From positions 558,314,142 to 558,378,141 of the forward strand of contig NC_134355.1 in NCBI RefSeq assembly GCF_048569485.1: 64,000 nucleotides of DNA, given 5' to 3'. The translations under genes and the position numbers were made by a program. Below the pieces are notes generated by a model, which saw only the letters and a program-made list of their open reading frames with translations, did not search any database and was not told where the DNA came from. Positions 20,461 through 31,560 of this stretch are shown in pieces. The stretch comes from Anomaloglossus baeobatrachus. Its lineage: Eukaryota; Chordata; Amphibia; Anura; Aromobatidae. Every line of letters starts with the position of its first letter. The stretch's first letter is position 1.

Positions 20461-20745
20461 CATATACTCACCATCAGCTTCTACAGAATCTAGCACAGTT
20501 GCGCTCCTCTTTTTAGTGATGTCACCGCATTTCAGACTATGGATCCCTCTATTCTTGACCTGGAAGTCTTTTACAATGTAGGCCTAGGGAGCTTCGTTCT
20601 GATGTTCCTTACACGCATTGTAAAAGCAAGAGTGTTCCACGTCACGCAGAGCGCTGTGTGACGCACAGTCATAAGAGCGGTGACATCAGTGAGAAGAGGA
20701 AAAGAGTGGAGCTGAATACTGGTGAAGACAGTGGGTGAGTATGTG
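20461..20745. mobile_element. Small foldback/MITE-like element
   Basis: Ends CATACTCACC (20461) and GGGTGAGTATG (about 20732) are inverted. The interior also pairs: GCATTGTAAAAG against CTTTTACAATG, and GTGATGTCACCG against GGTGACATCA. No coding frame. The family is not identified. Confidence 0.5.
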
Positions 20746-20996
20746 AAACATACTCACTACATTACATACACAGATGTAGAAAAAAAAACCTAAAACTTAA
20801 TGGTCGGGCTTCTTTAATGGTGAAAAAGGAATACTAATGACGTCATGATTTATTCCTCTTTTTCAGTTCAGAATGTGGGGAAAAGAGGGGTCTGTACATG
20901 TTGCCACCAGTCATCATTTCCCTTTACCACAGTGCTGGTGTTTGCAAATCCGTGAGCCAATGAGGGCAGTACGCATAGATTTAGGATTTATCAGCT

Positions 20997-21130
20997 TTAA
21001 AGAGGACCATCGACCAGGATTTTCCTATATAACCTAAAGCCAGTGCTATACTGGTGCTATCATGCGGATTCTAAACATACCTTTACTTGTGAGATCGAAT
21101 ATATAATTTCTGAAATACAGACAAGTAAAT
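20997..21130. mobile_element. Large foldback DNA transposon, left segment (split by DIRS copy 4)
   Basis: Starts TTTAAAGAGGACCATCGACC and runs to ACAGACAAGTAAA, where DIRS copy 4 begins. The same sequence appears inverted in 27470-27575, so this is the left arm of an element whose remainder lies at 27213-27575. Confidence 0.8.
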
Positions 21131-22317
21131 TTCTTTGGCGCTCCATTGGGAGACCCAGACAATTGGGTGTATAGCTACTGCCTCCAGAGGCCACACAAAG
21201 CATTACACTTAAAAGTGTAAGGCCCCTCCCCTTCTGCCTATACACCCCCCGTGGGATCACGGGCTCCTCAGTTTTCAAGCTTTGTGCGAAGGAGGTCAGA
21301 CATCCACGCATAGCTCCACTGTTTAGTCAGCAGCAGCTGCTGACTATGTCGGATGGAAGAAAAGAGGACCCATACTAGGGTCCCCAGCATGCTCCCTTCT
21401 CACCCCACTTTTGTCGGCGGTGTTTGTTAAGGTTGAGGTACCCATTGCGGGTACAGAGGCTGGAGCCCACATGCTGCATCCTTCCCCATCCCCCTTAGGG
21501 CTCTGGGTGAAGTGGGATTTTACCGGTCTCCAGGCACAGGGACCGTGCTCCGTCCACAGCCCCCGGGGAATCTGCTGGATATGGAGCGGAGTATCGTCAG
21601 GGACAGGGCCCTGCTACGTCAAGGTACTCCGTGTCCCCGTACAGACCGCGCGCACACTGCAGCATTGCTGGGTGTGTTAGTGCGCCGGGGACAACAGCAC
21701 TGCGCGCTTGTGCCACACTTCCACAGCTTGCTGAGGGAGTTAGTATGTTGGGAACTGCCGCGCCGGCCCCTGCTGGCAGTTTTTACTGCGGCGCGGCTGG
21801 GACTTGTGGTGCGCCGGGGACTTCCGCGCTGGCCGTGCATATTTGTCGGCCGCGCTTATTACTAGAGTCCCCGGCTTTTGCGGCCTAGTTCCGTTTCGTT
21901 CCCGCCCCCAGGCCTGCCAGTCAGGGGAAGGGCGGGACGCTGTACAGAACGTCAGCGCCGAGGGCTGGAGTCTGCTTTACATACTCCAGCCCTCACATTG
22001 AGCACAGTGGGACGCCAGTTTCCCGCACTTTGTCTGAGGCACGCCCACGGTCCGCCCCTCTTCACTGAACGCCGGCAGCCATTCCTGTGTGCAGTCTGAG
22101 CTGGAGAGGGGAGACAAGTTCTGGGAGACCCAGGCACGGGATTCTGGCGACTACACACCCGCTTTTAGCGGGCGGTAAGCGGCACCTCCGGTGCTTACCC
22201 CACTAGTGACGAAGTGTTCAATTGTATTTTTATGCTTGCATGCTATACATTGCACTAAACGGTCGCTGGTGATTCTGGGCTATATACCCTCCTAGATTGC
22301 TCTGTGGAGAATACAGC

Positions 22318-23808
22318 ATGTCGTCCGCAAAAAACAGGGGTGCCAAGGCACAGGCTTTCTATGCTGCTTGCACCGCTTGTGAGGCTGTTCTACCGGCAGG
22401 TTCCACTGACCCCCATTGTGTGCAGTGCTCGGCCCCTGTGCCCCCTGCTCGGCCGGGGCCTCTGTTGGAGGTGTCCCAGAGAGATCCACCTGTGAATTCT
22501 GTCCAGGTGACGGGGACAGAGTTTGCAATTTTTGCGGATAGATTGTCTGTGACTATGTCTCAGATTCTAGAAACTTTGCAGTCTAGACCAGTAACTCAGA
22601 CCATGGGCACTGTTGATTCATTGCTCCCTGGTCCCCCTCAGTTGGAACAGCTCCGGGCTCCGGGGGTGTCTCATGCATCCCAGGGTGTTGGCTCTGACAC
22701 GGACGACAGTCCCAGACAGCCTAAGCGAGCTCGCTATGAGCGGCCCTCTACATCATCTCACTGGTCAGGGTCTCAGCAGGAGGATTCTCTGTGTGATGAG
22801 CCGGAGGTAGCTGATCAGGATTCTGATCCTGAGACCGCTCTCAATCTGGATACTCCTGATGGTGACGCCATAGTGAACGATCTTATCGCGTCCATCAATA
22901 AAATGTTGGATATTTCTCCCCCAGCTCCTCCAGTGGAGGAGTCAGCTTCACAGCAGGAGAAATTCCATTTCAGGTATCCCAAGCGTAAATTAAGTACTTT
23001 TCTGGACCACTCTGACTTTAGAGAGTCAGTCCAGAAACACCACGCTTATCCAGATAAGCGTTTCTCCAAACGGCTTAAGGATACACGTTATCCCTTTCCT
23101 CCTGACGTGGTCAAGAGCTGGACCCAGTGTCCCAAGGTGGATCCCCCTATCTCCAGGCTTGCGGCTAGATCCATAGTTGCAGTGGAGGATGGGGCTGCAC
23201 TTAAAGATGCCACTGACAGACAGATGGAGCTCTGGTTGAAATCCATCTATGAAGGTATCGGCGCGTCGTTTGCTCCTGCATTCGCAGCCGTATGGGCACT
23301 CCAAGCTATTTCAGCTGGTCTTACACAGATTGATACGGTCACCCGTACATCTGTTCCGCAGGTGGCATCCTTAACCTCTCAAATGTCTGCATTCGCGTCT
23401 TACGCGATTAATGCGGTTCTGGACTCTACGAGCCGTACGGCAGTGGCGTCCGCCAACTCCGTGGTTTTACGCAGAGCCTTGTGGTTAAGGGAATGGAAAG
23501 CAGATTCTGCTTCCAAAAAATGTTTAACCAGTTTGCCATTTTCTGGTGACCGGCTGTTTGGTGAGCGTTTGGATGAAATCATTAAACAGTCCAAGGGTAA
23601 GGATTCATCCTTACCTCAGCCCAGACAAAACAAACCCCAACAGAGGAGGGGACAGTCGGGGTTTCGGTCCTTTCGAGGCTCGGGCAGGTCCCAATTCTCC
23701 TCGTCCAAAAGGACTCAAAAGGATCAGAGGAGTTCAGATTCTTGGCGGGCTCAGTCACGCCCAAAAAAGACAGCCGGAAGACCCGCTACCAAGGCGGCTT
23801 CCTCATGA
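22318..23808 (+). CDS. DIRS gag-like ORF1 (copy 4)
   Basis: 496 residues from ATG 22318 (ACAGCATGTCGTCC). CX2CX12CX2C occupies residues 18-37 (CTACEAVLPAGSTDPHCVQC). The acidic stretch DQDSDPETALNLDTPDGDA, the FRYPKRKLSTFLDH block and the basic Gln/Arg-rich tail all match copy 1 nearly residue for residue. Confidence 0.84.
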   Translation: MSSAKNRGAKAQAFYAACTACEAVLPAGSTDPHCVQCSAPVPPARPGPLLEVSQRDPPVNSVQVTGTEFAIFADRLSVTMSQILETLQSRPVTQTMGTVDSLLPGPPQLEQLRAPGVSHASQGVGSDTDDSPRQPKRARYERPSTSSHWSGSQQEDSLCDEPEVADQDSDPETALNLDTPDGDAIVNDLIASINKMLDISPPAPPVEESASQQEKFHFRYPKRKLSTFLDHSDFRESVQKHHAYPDKRFSKRLKDTRYPFPPDVVKSWTQCPKVDPPISRLAARSIVAVEDGAALKDATDRQMELWLKSIYEGIGASFAPAFAAVWALQAISAGLTQIDTVTRTSVPQVASLTSQMSAFASYAINAVLDSTSRTAVASANSVVLRRALWLREWKADSASKKCLTSLPFSGDRLFGERLDEIIKQSKGKDSSLPQPRQNKPQQRRGQSGFRSFRGSGRSQFSSSKRTQKDQRSSDSWRAQSRPKKTAGRPATKAASS

Positions 23809-23809
23809 C

Positions 23810-25703
23810 TTCCGGCCTCCTCCCTCCGCATCCTCAGTCGGTGGCAGGCTCTCCCGCTTTGGCGACATGTGGCTGCCACAGGTCCAAGACCGTTGGGTGA
23901 GAGACATTCTGTCTCACGGGTACAGGATAGAGTTCAGTTCTCGTCCTCCAACTCGATTCTTCAGAACGTCTCCGCCTCCCGACCGAGCCGATGCTCTTCT
24001 GCAGGCGGTGTGCACTCTAAAGGCGGAAGGAGTGGTGATCCCTGTTCCTCTTCAAGAGCAAGGTCACGGTTTTTACTCCAATTTGTTTGTGGTACCAAAA
24101 AAGGACGGGTCGTTCCGTCCCGTTCTGGACCTAAAACTTCTCAACAACCACGTGAGAACCAGACGGTTCCGGATGGAATCCCTCCGATCCGTCATCGCCG
24201 CAATGTCTCAAGGAGATTTCCTAGCATCAATAGACATCAAGGATGCTTATCTCCACGTACCGATTGCTCCAGAGCATCAGCGTTTTCTACGCTTCGTTAT
24301 AGGAGACGAACACCTTCAGTTCGTAGCCCTGCCTTTTGGTCTGGTGACAGCCCCACGGGTCTTCACCAAAGTCATGGCAGCTGTAGTTGCAGTCCTGCAC
24401 TCAGGGACACTCAGTGATCCCTTACTTAGACGATCTGCTGGTCAAGGCGCCTTCTCAAGAGGCATGCCAACACAGCCTGAACGTTGCGCTGGAGACCCTC
24501 CAGGGTTTCGGGTGGATCATCAACTTTTCCAAGTCAAATCTAACCCCGACCCAGTCGATAACATATCTTGGCATGGAGTTTCATACTCTCTCAGCGATAG
24601 TGAAGCTTCCGCTTGTCAAACAGCGTTCACTACAGACAGGGGTGCAATCTCTCCTTCAAGGCCAGTCACACCCCTTGAGACGCCTCATGCACTTCCTAGG
24701 GAAGATGGTGGCAGCAATAGAGGCAGTCCCTTTCGCGCAGTTTCATCTGCGTCCACTACAATGGGACATTCTCCGCCAATGGGACGGGAGGTCGAAGTCC
24801 CTCGACAGAAACGTCTCTCTCTCTCAGGCGGCCAAGGATTCTCTTCGATGGTGGCTGCTTCCCACCTCATTGTCGAAAGGGAAATCCTTCCTACCCCCAT
24901 CCTGGGCGGTGGTGACGACGGATGCGAGTCTGTCAGGGTGGGGAGCAGTCTTTCTCCACCACAGGGCTCAAGGTACGTGGACTCAGCAAGAGTCCACCCT
25001 TCAGATCAACGTTCTGGAGATCAGAGCAGTGTATCTTGCCCTACAAGCCTTCCAGCAGTGGCTGGAAGGCAAGCAGATCCGTATTCAGTCGGACAACTCC
25101 ACAACGGTGGCATACATCAACCACCAAGGAGGAACTCTCAGTCGGCAAGCCTTCCAGGAAGTCCGACGGATTCTGACGTGGGTGGAAGACACGGCATCCA
25201 CCATATCCGCAGTTCACATCCCAGGCGTGGACAACTGGGAAGCAGACTTCCTCAGTCGCCAGGGTATGGACGCAGGGGAATGGTCTCTTCACCCGGACGT
25301 GTTTCAGGAGATCTGTCGCCGCTGGGGGATGCCGGACGTCGACCTTATGGCGTCTCGGCACAACAACAAGGTCCCAGCTTTCATGGCACGGTCTCACGAT
25401 CACCGAGCTCTGGCGGCAGACGCCTTAGTTCAAGATTGGTCGCAGTTCCGGCTTCCTTATGTGTTTCCACCTCTGGCCCTGTTGCCCAGAGTGCTGCGCA
25501 AGATCAGGTCCGACTGCCGCCGCGCCATCCTCGTCGCTCCAGACTGGCCAAGGAGGTCGTGGTACCCGGATCTGTGGCACCTCGCGGTAGGCCAACCGTG
25601 GGCACTACCAGACCGACCAGACTTGCTGTCTCGAGGGCCGTTTTTCCATCAGAATTCTGCGGCCCTGAACCTGACTGTGTGGCCATTGAGTCCTGGATCC
25701 TAG
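23810..25703 (+). pseudogene. DIRS RT - RNase H - methyltransferase-like region (copy 4, about one break)
   Basis: Contains VVPKKDGSFRPVLDLKLLNN, IDIKDAYLHVPI, YLDDLLVKA, TTDASLSGWGAV, QSDNSTTVAYINHQGG and DVDLMASRHNNKVP in the expected order. Coordinates are rounded at the left. Otherwise well preserved. Confidence 0.87.
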
Positions 25704-26722
25704 CGTGTTCAGGATTGTCTCAAGAGGTCATTGCCACCATGAGACAGGCTAGAAAACCTACCTCCGCCAAGATATACCACAGGACGTGGAAAATATTCTT
25801 ATCTTGGTGCTCTGCTCAGGGAGTCTCTCCCTGGCCATTTGGATTGCCTACTTTTCTTTCCTTCCTGCAATCCGGGTTGGAAAAAGGTTTGTCGCTCAGC
25901 TCCCTCAAGGGGCAAGTCTCAGCGCTATCTGTATTTTTTCAGAAGCGCCTAGCACGACTTCCTCAGGTACGCACGTTCCTGCAAGGGGTCTGTCATATCG
26001 TCCCTCCTTACAAGCGGCCGTTAGAGCCCTGGGATCTGAACAGGGTTCTAATTGTTCTTCAGAAGCCGCCTTTCGAGCCTATGAGGGATGTTTCCCTTTC
26101 TCGCCTTTCACAGAAAGTGGCCTTTCTAGTAGCGGTCACATCTCTCCGGAGAGTGTCCGAGCTAGCAGCGCTGTCATGCAAATCTCCCTTCCTGGTGATT
26201 CACCAGGACAAGGTGGTTCTGCGCCCGATTCCGGAGTTTCTCCCTAAGGTGGTATCCCCGTTTCATCTTAATCAGGATATCTCCTTGCCTTCCTTGTGCC
26301 CTCATCCAGTTCATCAATGTGAAAAGGATTTGCATCTGTTGGATCTCGTGAGAGCGCTCAGGATCTACATTTCCCGCACGGCGCCCCTGCGCCGCTCGGA
26401 TGCACTCTTTGTCCTTGTCGCTGGTCAGCGCAAAGGGTCGCAAGCTTCCAAATCCACCCTGGCTCGGTGGATCAAGGAACCAATTCTTGAAGCCTACCGT
26501 TCTGCTGGGCTTCCGGTTCCCTCAGGGCTGAAGGCCCATTCTACCAGAGCCGTGGGTGCGTCCTGGGCATTACGGCACCAGGCTACGGCTCAGCAGGTGT
26601 GCCAGGCGGCTACCTGGTCGAGTCTGCACACTTTTACCAAACACTATCAGGTGCATACCTACGCTTCGGCGGACGCCAGCCTAGGTAGACAAGTCCTTCA
26701 GGCGGCGGCTGCCCACCTGTAG
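25680..26722 (+). CDS. DIRS tyrosine recombinase domain (copy 4)
   Basis: Recombinase part of a longer open frame: AKIYHRTWKIFLSWC, KGQVSALSVFFQKRLARL, Arg box TSLRRVSELAAL, HSTRAVGASWALRHQATAQQ, Tyr in TKHYQVHTYASADASLG, then the stop at 26722. All catalytic residues (R, HxxR, Y) are present. Confidence 0.87.
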
Positions 26723-27212
26723 GGAAGGGCTGTTTTACGGTCCTATCACGAGAGGTTATTATACCCACCCAGGGACTGCTTTTGGACGTCCCAATTGTCT
26801 GGGTCTCCCAATGGAGCGCCAAAGAAGAAGGGAATTTTGTTTACTTACCGTAAATTCCTTTTCTTCTAGCTCCAATTGGGAGACCCAGCACCCGCCCTGT
26901 TTGCTTAGGGATTTTTGTTTTTTCGGGTACACATGTTGTTCATGTTGAATGGTTTCGGTTCTCCGATGTTCCTTCGGATTGAATTTGTTCTTAAACCAGT
27001 TATTGGCTTTCCTCCTTCTTGCTTTTGCACTAAAACTGAGGAGCCCGTGATCCCACGGGGGGTGTATAGGCAGAAGGGGAGGGGCCTTACACTTTTAAGT
27101 GTAATGCTTTGTGTGGCCTCCGGAGGCAGTAGCTATACACCCAATTGTCTGGGTCTCCCAATTGGAGCTAGAAGAAAAGGAATTTACGGTAAGTAAACAA
27201 AATTCCCTTCTT

Positions 27213-27575
27213 TGTGAAATGCACTGTTACTTGATTGATATGTGCTGCAAAATATCTAATAGGTGAGTCACGTTTTGCTAGATATTCCCACCCCTGTCTG
27301 CAAGCCTGTCCCTCCTCCCCCTTTCTCTGTTATTATATGGAGAGGAAGGACAGGCAGGCCAACAGAGGCGGGAATAACTAGCAAAACCAGACCCACCTAT
27401 TAGATATTCTGCAGCACCTATCAATCAGGTAACAGTGCATTTCACAAACTTACCTGTATGTCAGAAACTATACATCCGATCTCACAAATAAAAGTATGTT
27501 TAGAATCAGCATGATAGCGCCAGTATAGCACTGGCTTTAGTTTATATAGGAAAATCCTGGTGGCTGGTCCTCTTT
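27213..27575. mobile_element. Large foldback DNA transposon, right segment
   Basis: Resumes with TGTGAAATGCACTGTTACTT directly after DIRS copy 4 and ends with CTGGTGGCTGGTCCTCTTT, inverted relative to the start of 20997-21130. The interior is palindromic: ATATCTAATAGGTGAGTC pairs with the inverted ACCCACCTATTAGATAT, and the middle holds CTGTCCCTCCTCCCCCTT. Non-coding. A decayed relative lies at 39733-39970. Confidence 0.8.
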
Positions 27576-27644
27576 AACTTGGAGGTGTTGTGCTGCATCT
27601 GATTTCCCTGTTTTCTGCTCCTTAGTCTATATCAGATTAAACAT

Positions 27645-28022
27645 GCTGTCTAGGTGCGCACGTTGCGTATTTGCATGCAGTTATGCTGCGATCTGCACCG
27701 CAGCGTAACTGCATGCACCCTGCGTCCCCAGCATAATCTATGAAGATTATGCAGGAGACGTGCCCACGTGGCGTATTAGAGCGCAGCGCTTCGGCTGCTG
27801 CCCGAAGCGCGCGTTCTAAGTGGTGACATGTCCCTTCTTTCCTGCGCTCTGCATGCAGCCCCTGCTCTGTCTATGGGAGGGGCTGCACTCAGAGCGCATG
27901 GAATCAGCTTTTATTTTTTCTTCATTACGGATTCTGCAGCGATTTGAAGCGCACGTGTGCTGTTAAAATCACTGCAGAAATTTCTGCAGGGACAGAACGC
28001 TACGTGCGCACATAGCCTAAGG
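27645..28022. mobile_element. MITE-like element with GTGCGCAC ends
   Basis: Left end TAGGTGCGCACGTTGCG and right end CGCTACGTGCGCACATAGCCT are inverted repeats. The interior includes an imperfect hairpin around CGCAGCGCTTCGGCTGCTGC. Non-coding. It resembles the element at 39352-39728, which also ends in CACATAGCCT. Confidence 0.65.
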
Positions 28023-28408
28023 CTTTGCATGGGCAGCCCTCACCTGAGATGTAGGGGGCCATGTTTTTCTGGCCAAAGTTTGAACTGAGTTTGCAGAAAG
28101 TTTTGCAGTGTAGCAAATGGAGTGTGCATGGGGTAAAGTGTGGGGTGTCTGCTTTTCTCAGTAATGTACACGTTCAGTACAATGTAGCGGTCTCTTCTGG
28201 AGTGCTGGCATGTAGGCATGTGTGTTGTCTACAGGGCAATATAACATTGAATGTTGTGACTTTGATTATGCATGCACAACAGAACCATACAAAGAACAGG
28301 TTTCTTTTTATTGTGCTTCTTGGATAACAATCTTCTAATCATTGGCTTGTTTACATTTCTGATAATCCTATTTCTGCACAAGAATAAAAATGCCTTTTCT
28401 CTTTCCAG

Positions 28409-28534
28409 GGAAGTGCAAAGAAAGGGGTGAGCCGCCTGGACAAACAAATGAGGAAGTTCACAGATATCCGGAAAAAGATGCGCTTTGGCCATGCAGTTAA
28501 AATCAGCATAGAAGGGAATAAGATGCCTTTGTGA
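28409..28534 (+). CDS. iws1: IWS1 terminal exon (distal, conserved version)
   Basis: Acceptor TCTCTTTCCAG, then 41 codons and [44 protein letters not shown]. This is close to the end of human IWS1 as I recall it ([20 protein letters not shown]...), so it is the ancestral end. Phase 0 entry from the exon at 19822-19933. The upstream intron was enlarged by the foldback element and DIRS copy 4. Confidence 0.93.
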   Translation, partial: GSAKKGVSRLDKQMRKFTDIRKKMRFGHAVKISIEGNKMPL

Positions 28535-28860
28535 CACTTGCCGCTCTTTTTTTTTTTTTCCTTCTATGCCAATATTGGGACGGGGCTTTTAATGAATTGT
28601 CCTGTTGCGTTCACTGAATTGGACTCTAATGAGCCTTTTGCAATAGTTTTAATGTTTTGGGTTTTTTTCCCCTGGCCCTGTAAATGTGTTCTTGCCCTTC
28701 AGGAGACATTTCTTCTGCTTCCCCATTCACACATCTCCGGAAACCAACACTGGTCCTTATTTTTGGATCGTATTTAATGCTGTCTGTACAGATCAATTTC
28801 CCTTCGTACCTCAGTGTCTGGATTTCAGACAATAAAATTCTATCTTGGTTTTTTTTTAAT
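28535..28860 (+). other. iws1: IWS1 3' UTR (distal)
   Basis: T-rich sequence after the distal stop, ending near the AATAAA at 28831. No transposon end is seen inside it, in contrast to its surroundings. Confidence 0.6.
28831..28836 (+). promoter_or_regulatory. Polyadenylation signal of distal IWS1
   Basis: AATAAA about 300 nt after the stop codon, followed within 30 nt by a T-rich tract with a TTGG context. A plausible end of the host transcript. Confidence 0.7.
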
Positions 28861-28879
28861 TACTAGTGTCTTGGTGGAA

Positions 28880-29240
28880 TTAAAGAGGATCTGTCACCAG
28901 ATCTAACAGTATAGGCTGTATACATCAAAAATGGATCACCTGGCCATAATTACAATGGTGTACTAACTTTGAAAAATTCATACCAGAATCGCACTGAAAT
29001 GATTATAGAGTTAAGTATTTTATGAATACTGATGAGATATACTGCCAAATTTTGTATCTTTTCAAACTATCTTCGTCTCTCATGCTTGATTGCCGACTGA
29101 TTTTTCACTATCTTTGTTGTGCACATGCTCAGCAGAGGCTGCAGTCTACACAACACTACAGTACGAAAGAGCCAGTCTACTAGTAGCACTTTCAGTATGT
29201 ACGCCATCTGCTGGAAGAGCAAAGCTCGCCAAGGGTAACC
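28880..29240. repeat. Interspersed repeat starting TTAAAGAGGATCTGTCACC
   Basis: The opening words resemble other frog MITE ends in this window (TTAAAGGGRATCTGT...). I cannot identify the right end with certainty, so this is a partial or decayed copy. Confidence 0.4.
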
Positions 29241-29432
29241 CTACATGTGTATAATATGTATATTGCAGAACATGGTAGAAAAACACAACCTTTCCATTAT
29301 TACGCTGGTTTCATCATTACAGCAATTACTGTGCAGTAACATGACCTTGTCATCACTTGATTCTGCTGTTCAAAATGATTGCAACAATCCCAAACTGTAT
29401 ATAAAATGCGTGCGCTCTTATGTATTTGAGAT

Positions 29433-29483
29433 AGATATATATATAGATATATAGATAGAGAGAGAGAGAGATAGAGAGATATA
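29433..29483. repeat. GA/TA microsatellite
   Basis: Runs of TATATATAGATATATAGATA then AGAGAGAGAGAGATAGAGAG. Confidence 0.85.
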
Positions 29484-29589
29484 TAAATTTATTACAGCTG
29501 TTAATTATTTCAACAACATTGTTGTTCTTTGATGGTAACATTTACAGGCCCAGTCCAGAAGGGTTTTTTATTGCACTGCTGGAGTGGTG

Positions 29590-29951
29590 CTTTAAAGGGT
29601 TATTCCCATCTTCAAGATCCTATCCCAATATGTGGTAGGTATAATAATATTACCAAATACCTCCAATTAGCAAGGTAGTATAGATCACCTGATATAGCCA
29701 TGTCTCTTACATCTTATGCAAGACATTGCAGCTTTGGTATCCCTGGTTATATCCACTCATATCGTGACTAGTTAGTTGCTCATGGTCGTAACCATGGATA
29801 CCTAAGTCACAATGCCATGCACATGAGGTAAGAGACTTGACTATATCAGGAGAACTATACTAAATTTCTAATTGGAAGTATTTGCTGCTATTACTATTAG
29901 ACCTACTACATATTGGGATTGGATCTTGGAGATGGGAATAATCCTTTAAAT
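29590..29951. mobile_element. TTAA-flanked foldback element
   Basis: Left end TTTAAAGGGTTATTCCCATC, then TTCAAGATCC; right end GGATCTTGGAGATGGGAATA followed by ATCCTTTAAA. The ends are inverted repeats flanked by TTAA, as for piggyBac-like or Kolobok-like non-autonomous elements. No coding frame. DIRS copy 5 begins about 20 bp further on. Confidence 0.75.
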
Positions 29952-31079
29952 CTAAGTCCCCTGGATCTTCCTCTTCTTCGTCGCTCCATTGGGAGACCCA
30001 GACGATTGGGTGTATAGCTACTGCCTCCGGAGGCCACACAAAGCATTACACTAAAAAGTGTAAGGCCCCTCCCCTTCTGGCTATACACCCCCAGTGGGAT
30101 CACTGGCTCACCAGTTTTCGGCTTTGTGCGAAGGAGGTCAGACATCCACGCATAGCTCCACTGTTTAGTCAGCAGTAGCTGCTGACTATATCGGATGGAA
30201 GAAAAGAGGGCCCATATAGGGCCCCCAGCATGCTCCCTTCTCACCCCACTGGTGGTTTGTAAGGTTGAGGTACCTATTGCTGGTACGGCGGCTGGAGCCC
30301 ACATGCTGTTTTCCTTCCCCATCCCCCTGAGGGGCTCTGAGGAAGTGGGATCTTACCGGCCCCAAAGCCCTGAGGCCGGGCTCCATCCACAGACCCATTG
30401 AACCTGCTGGATGTGGAGCGGGAGTGCCGTTCAGGGACATGGCCCTGCACCATTCAGGTACTCTGTGTCCCCGTACACACAGGCACAGCACACTCCAGAC
30501 TTGCTGGGTGTGCTAGTGCGCCAGGGACAGTAAAGGGTTACAGTCACTGCAGCCTAGCTGAGTGACTTTATTTATTGGGAACTACCGCGCCGGACGCTCC
30601 GGGAGCGGCGGCGCGGCTGGGACTTGTAGTGCGCCGGGGACTTAGCGCCGACCGCGCTTTTACGGCGGCGGCGCTCATAAATCCAGTCCCCGGCTTTTGC
30701 GGCCTAGCTCAGCTTCGTTCCCGCCCCCACCCTGTCAATCAGGGTAGGGGAGAGACGCTGTACAATCAGCAGCGCCGAGGGCTGGAGCCTTATTTACATG
30801 CTCCAGCCCTCTCACTAGACACTGTGGGACGCCGGTTTCCCGCTCTGACTTGGGGCACGCCCACGGCCCGTCCCTACTCACACGAGCTGGAGAAGGACGC
30901 CGGCAGCCATTCCTGCAGCCCGAGCTGAGAGAACGGACTCTGGGCAACCAACAGGAATAGGGCGACCACACACCCGCTTATAGGCGGGCGGTAAGCGGCA
31001 CCTGGGGTGCTGACACTAAATACCGCAGTTTGTCTATTTGTATTTAAGTACACTGCATAGGTCGCTATTTCGGGCTATA

Positions 31080-31560
31080 TGCCCTCTTAGATGGCGACAC
31101 ATCAGCAGCAGGAAAGCATGGGTGCTAAGGCACAGGCTTTCTATGCTGCTTGTATTGCACGTACTGAAGTGTTCATGTGTATTTATGCTTGTATGCTATG
31201 CTATACACTGCACTGTACGGTCACTAGTCTTGGCTATATTCGCCATAGAATGGCTAGACTACAGCAGCAGAAAAGCAAGGGTGCTGAGGCACAGGTTTTT
31301 TTCTATGCTGCTTGTATTGCAGGTGTTGCAGTGTTCATTTGTACTTATGCTTGTATGCTATACATTGCACTGTATGGTCGCTATTCTGGGCTATATTCCC
31401 CTAGATGGCTAGTCTACAGCAGCAGAAAAGCAGGCTTTCTATGCTGCTTGTATTCCATGTGCTGCAGTGTTCATTTGTACTTTATGCTTGTATGATATAC
31501 ATTGCACTGTACGGTCGCCATTCTTGGCTCTATAAGTCGGCAGCAGCATATAAGCAACAC
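31080..31560 (+). repeat. Tandem repeats at the leader/gag junction of DIRS copy 5
   Basis: Three to four units of about 155 bp start with the CAGCAGCAG(G/A)AAAGCA motif near 31103, 31262 and 31417, with a partial unit near 31538. Each unit combines the gag start sequence (ACAGGCTTTCTATGCTGCTT) with leader sequence (TTATGCTTGTATGCTATACA). Confidence 0.85.

Larger units (their letters stand above)
21131..27212 (+). mobile_element. DIRS retrotransposon, lineage A, copy 4 (nearly whole)
   Basis: Full-length element inserted in the foldback transposon 20997-27575. Left inverted repeat 21131-21275 (TTCTTTGGCGCTCCATTGGG), leader, gag-like ORF, RT/RNase H/methyltransferase-like region, recombinase region, internal complementary region 26792-26888, right inverted repeat about 27005-27212. 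About one break is visible in the coding part. It is very close in sequence to copy 1, so it is young. It lies between the two alternative IWS1 terminal exons, in the sense direction. Confidence 0.93.
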
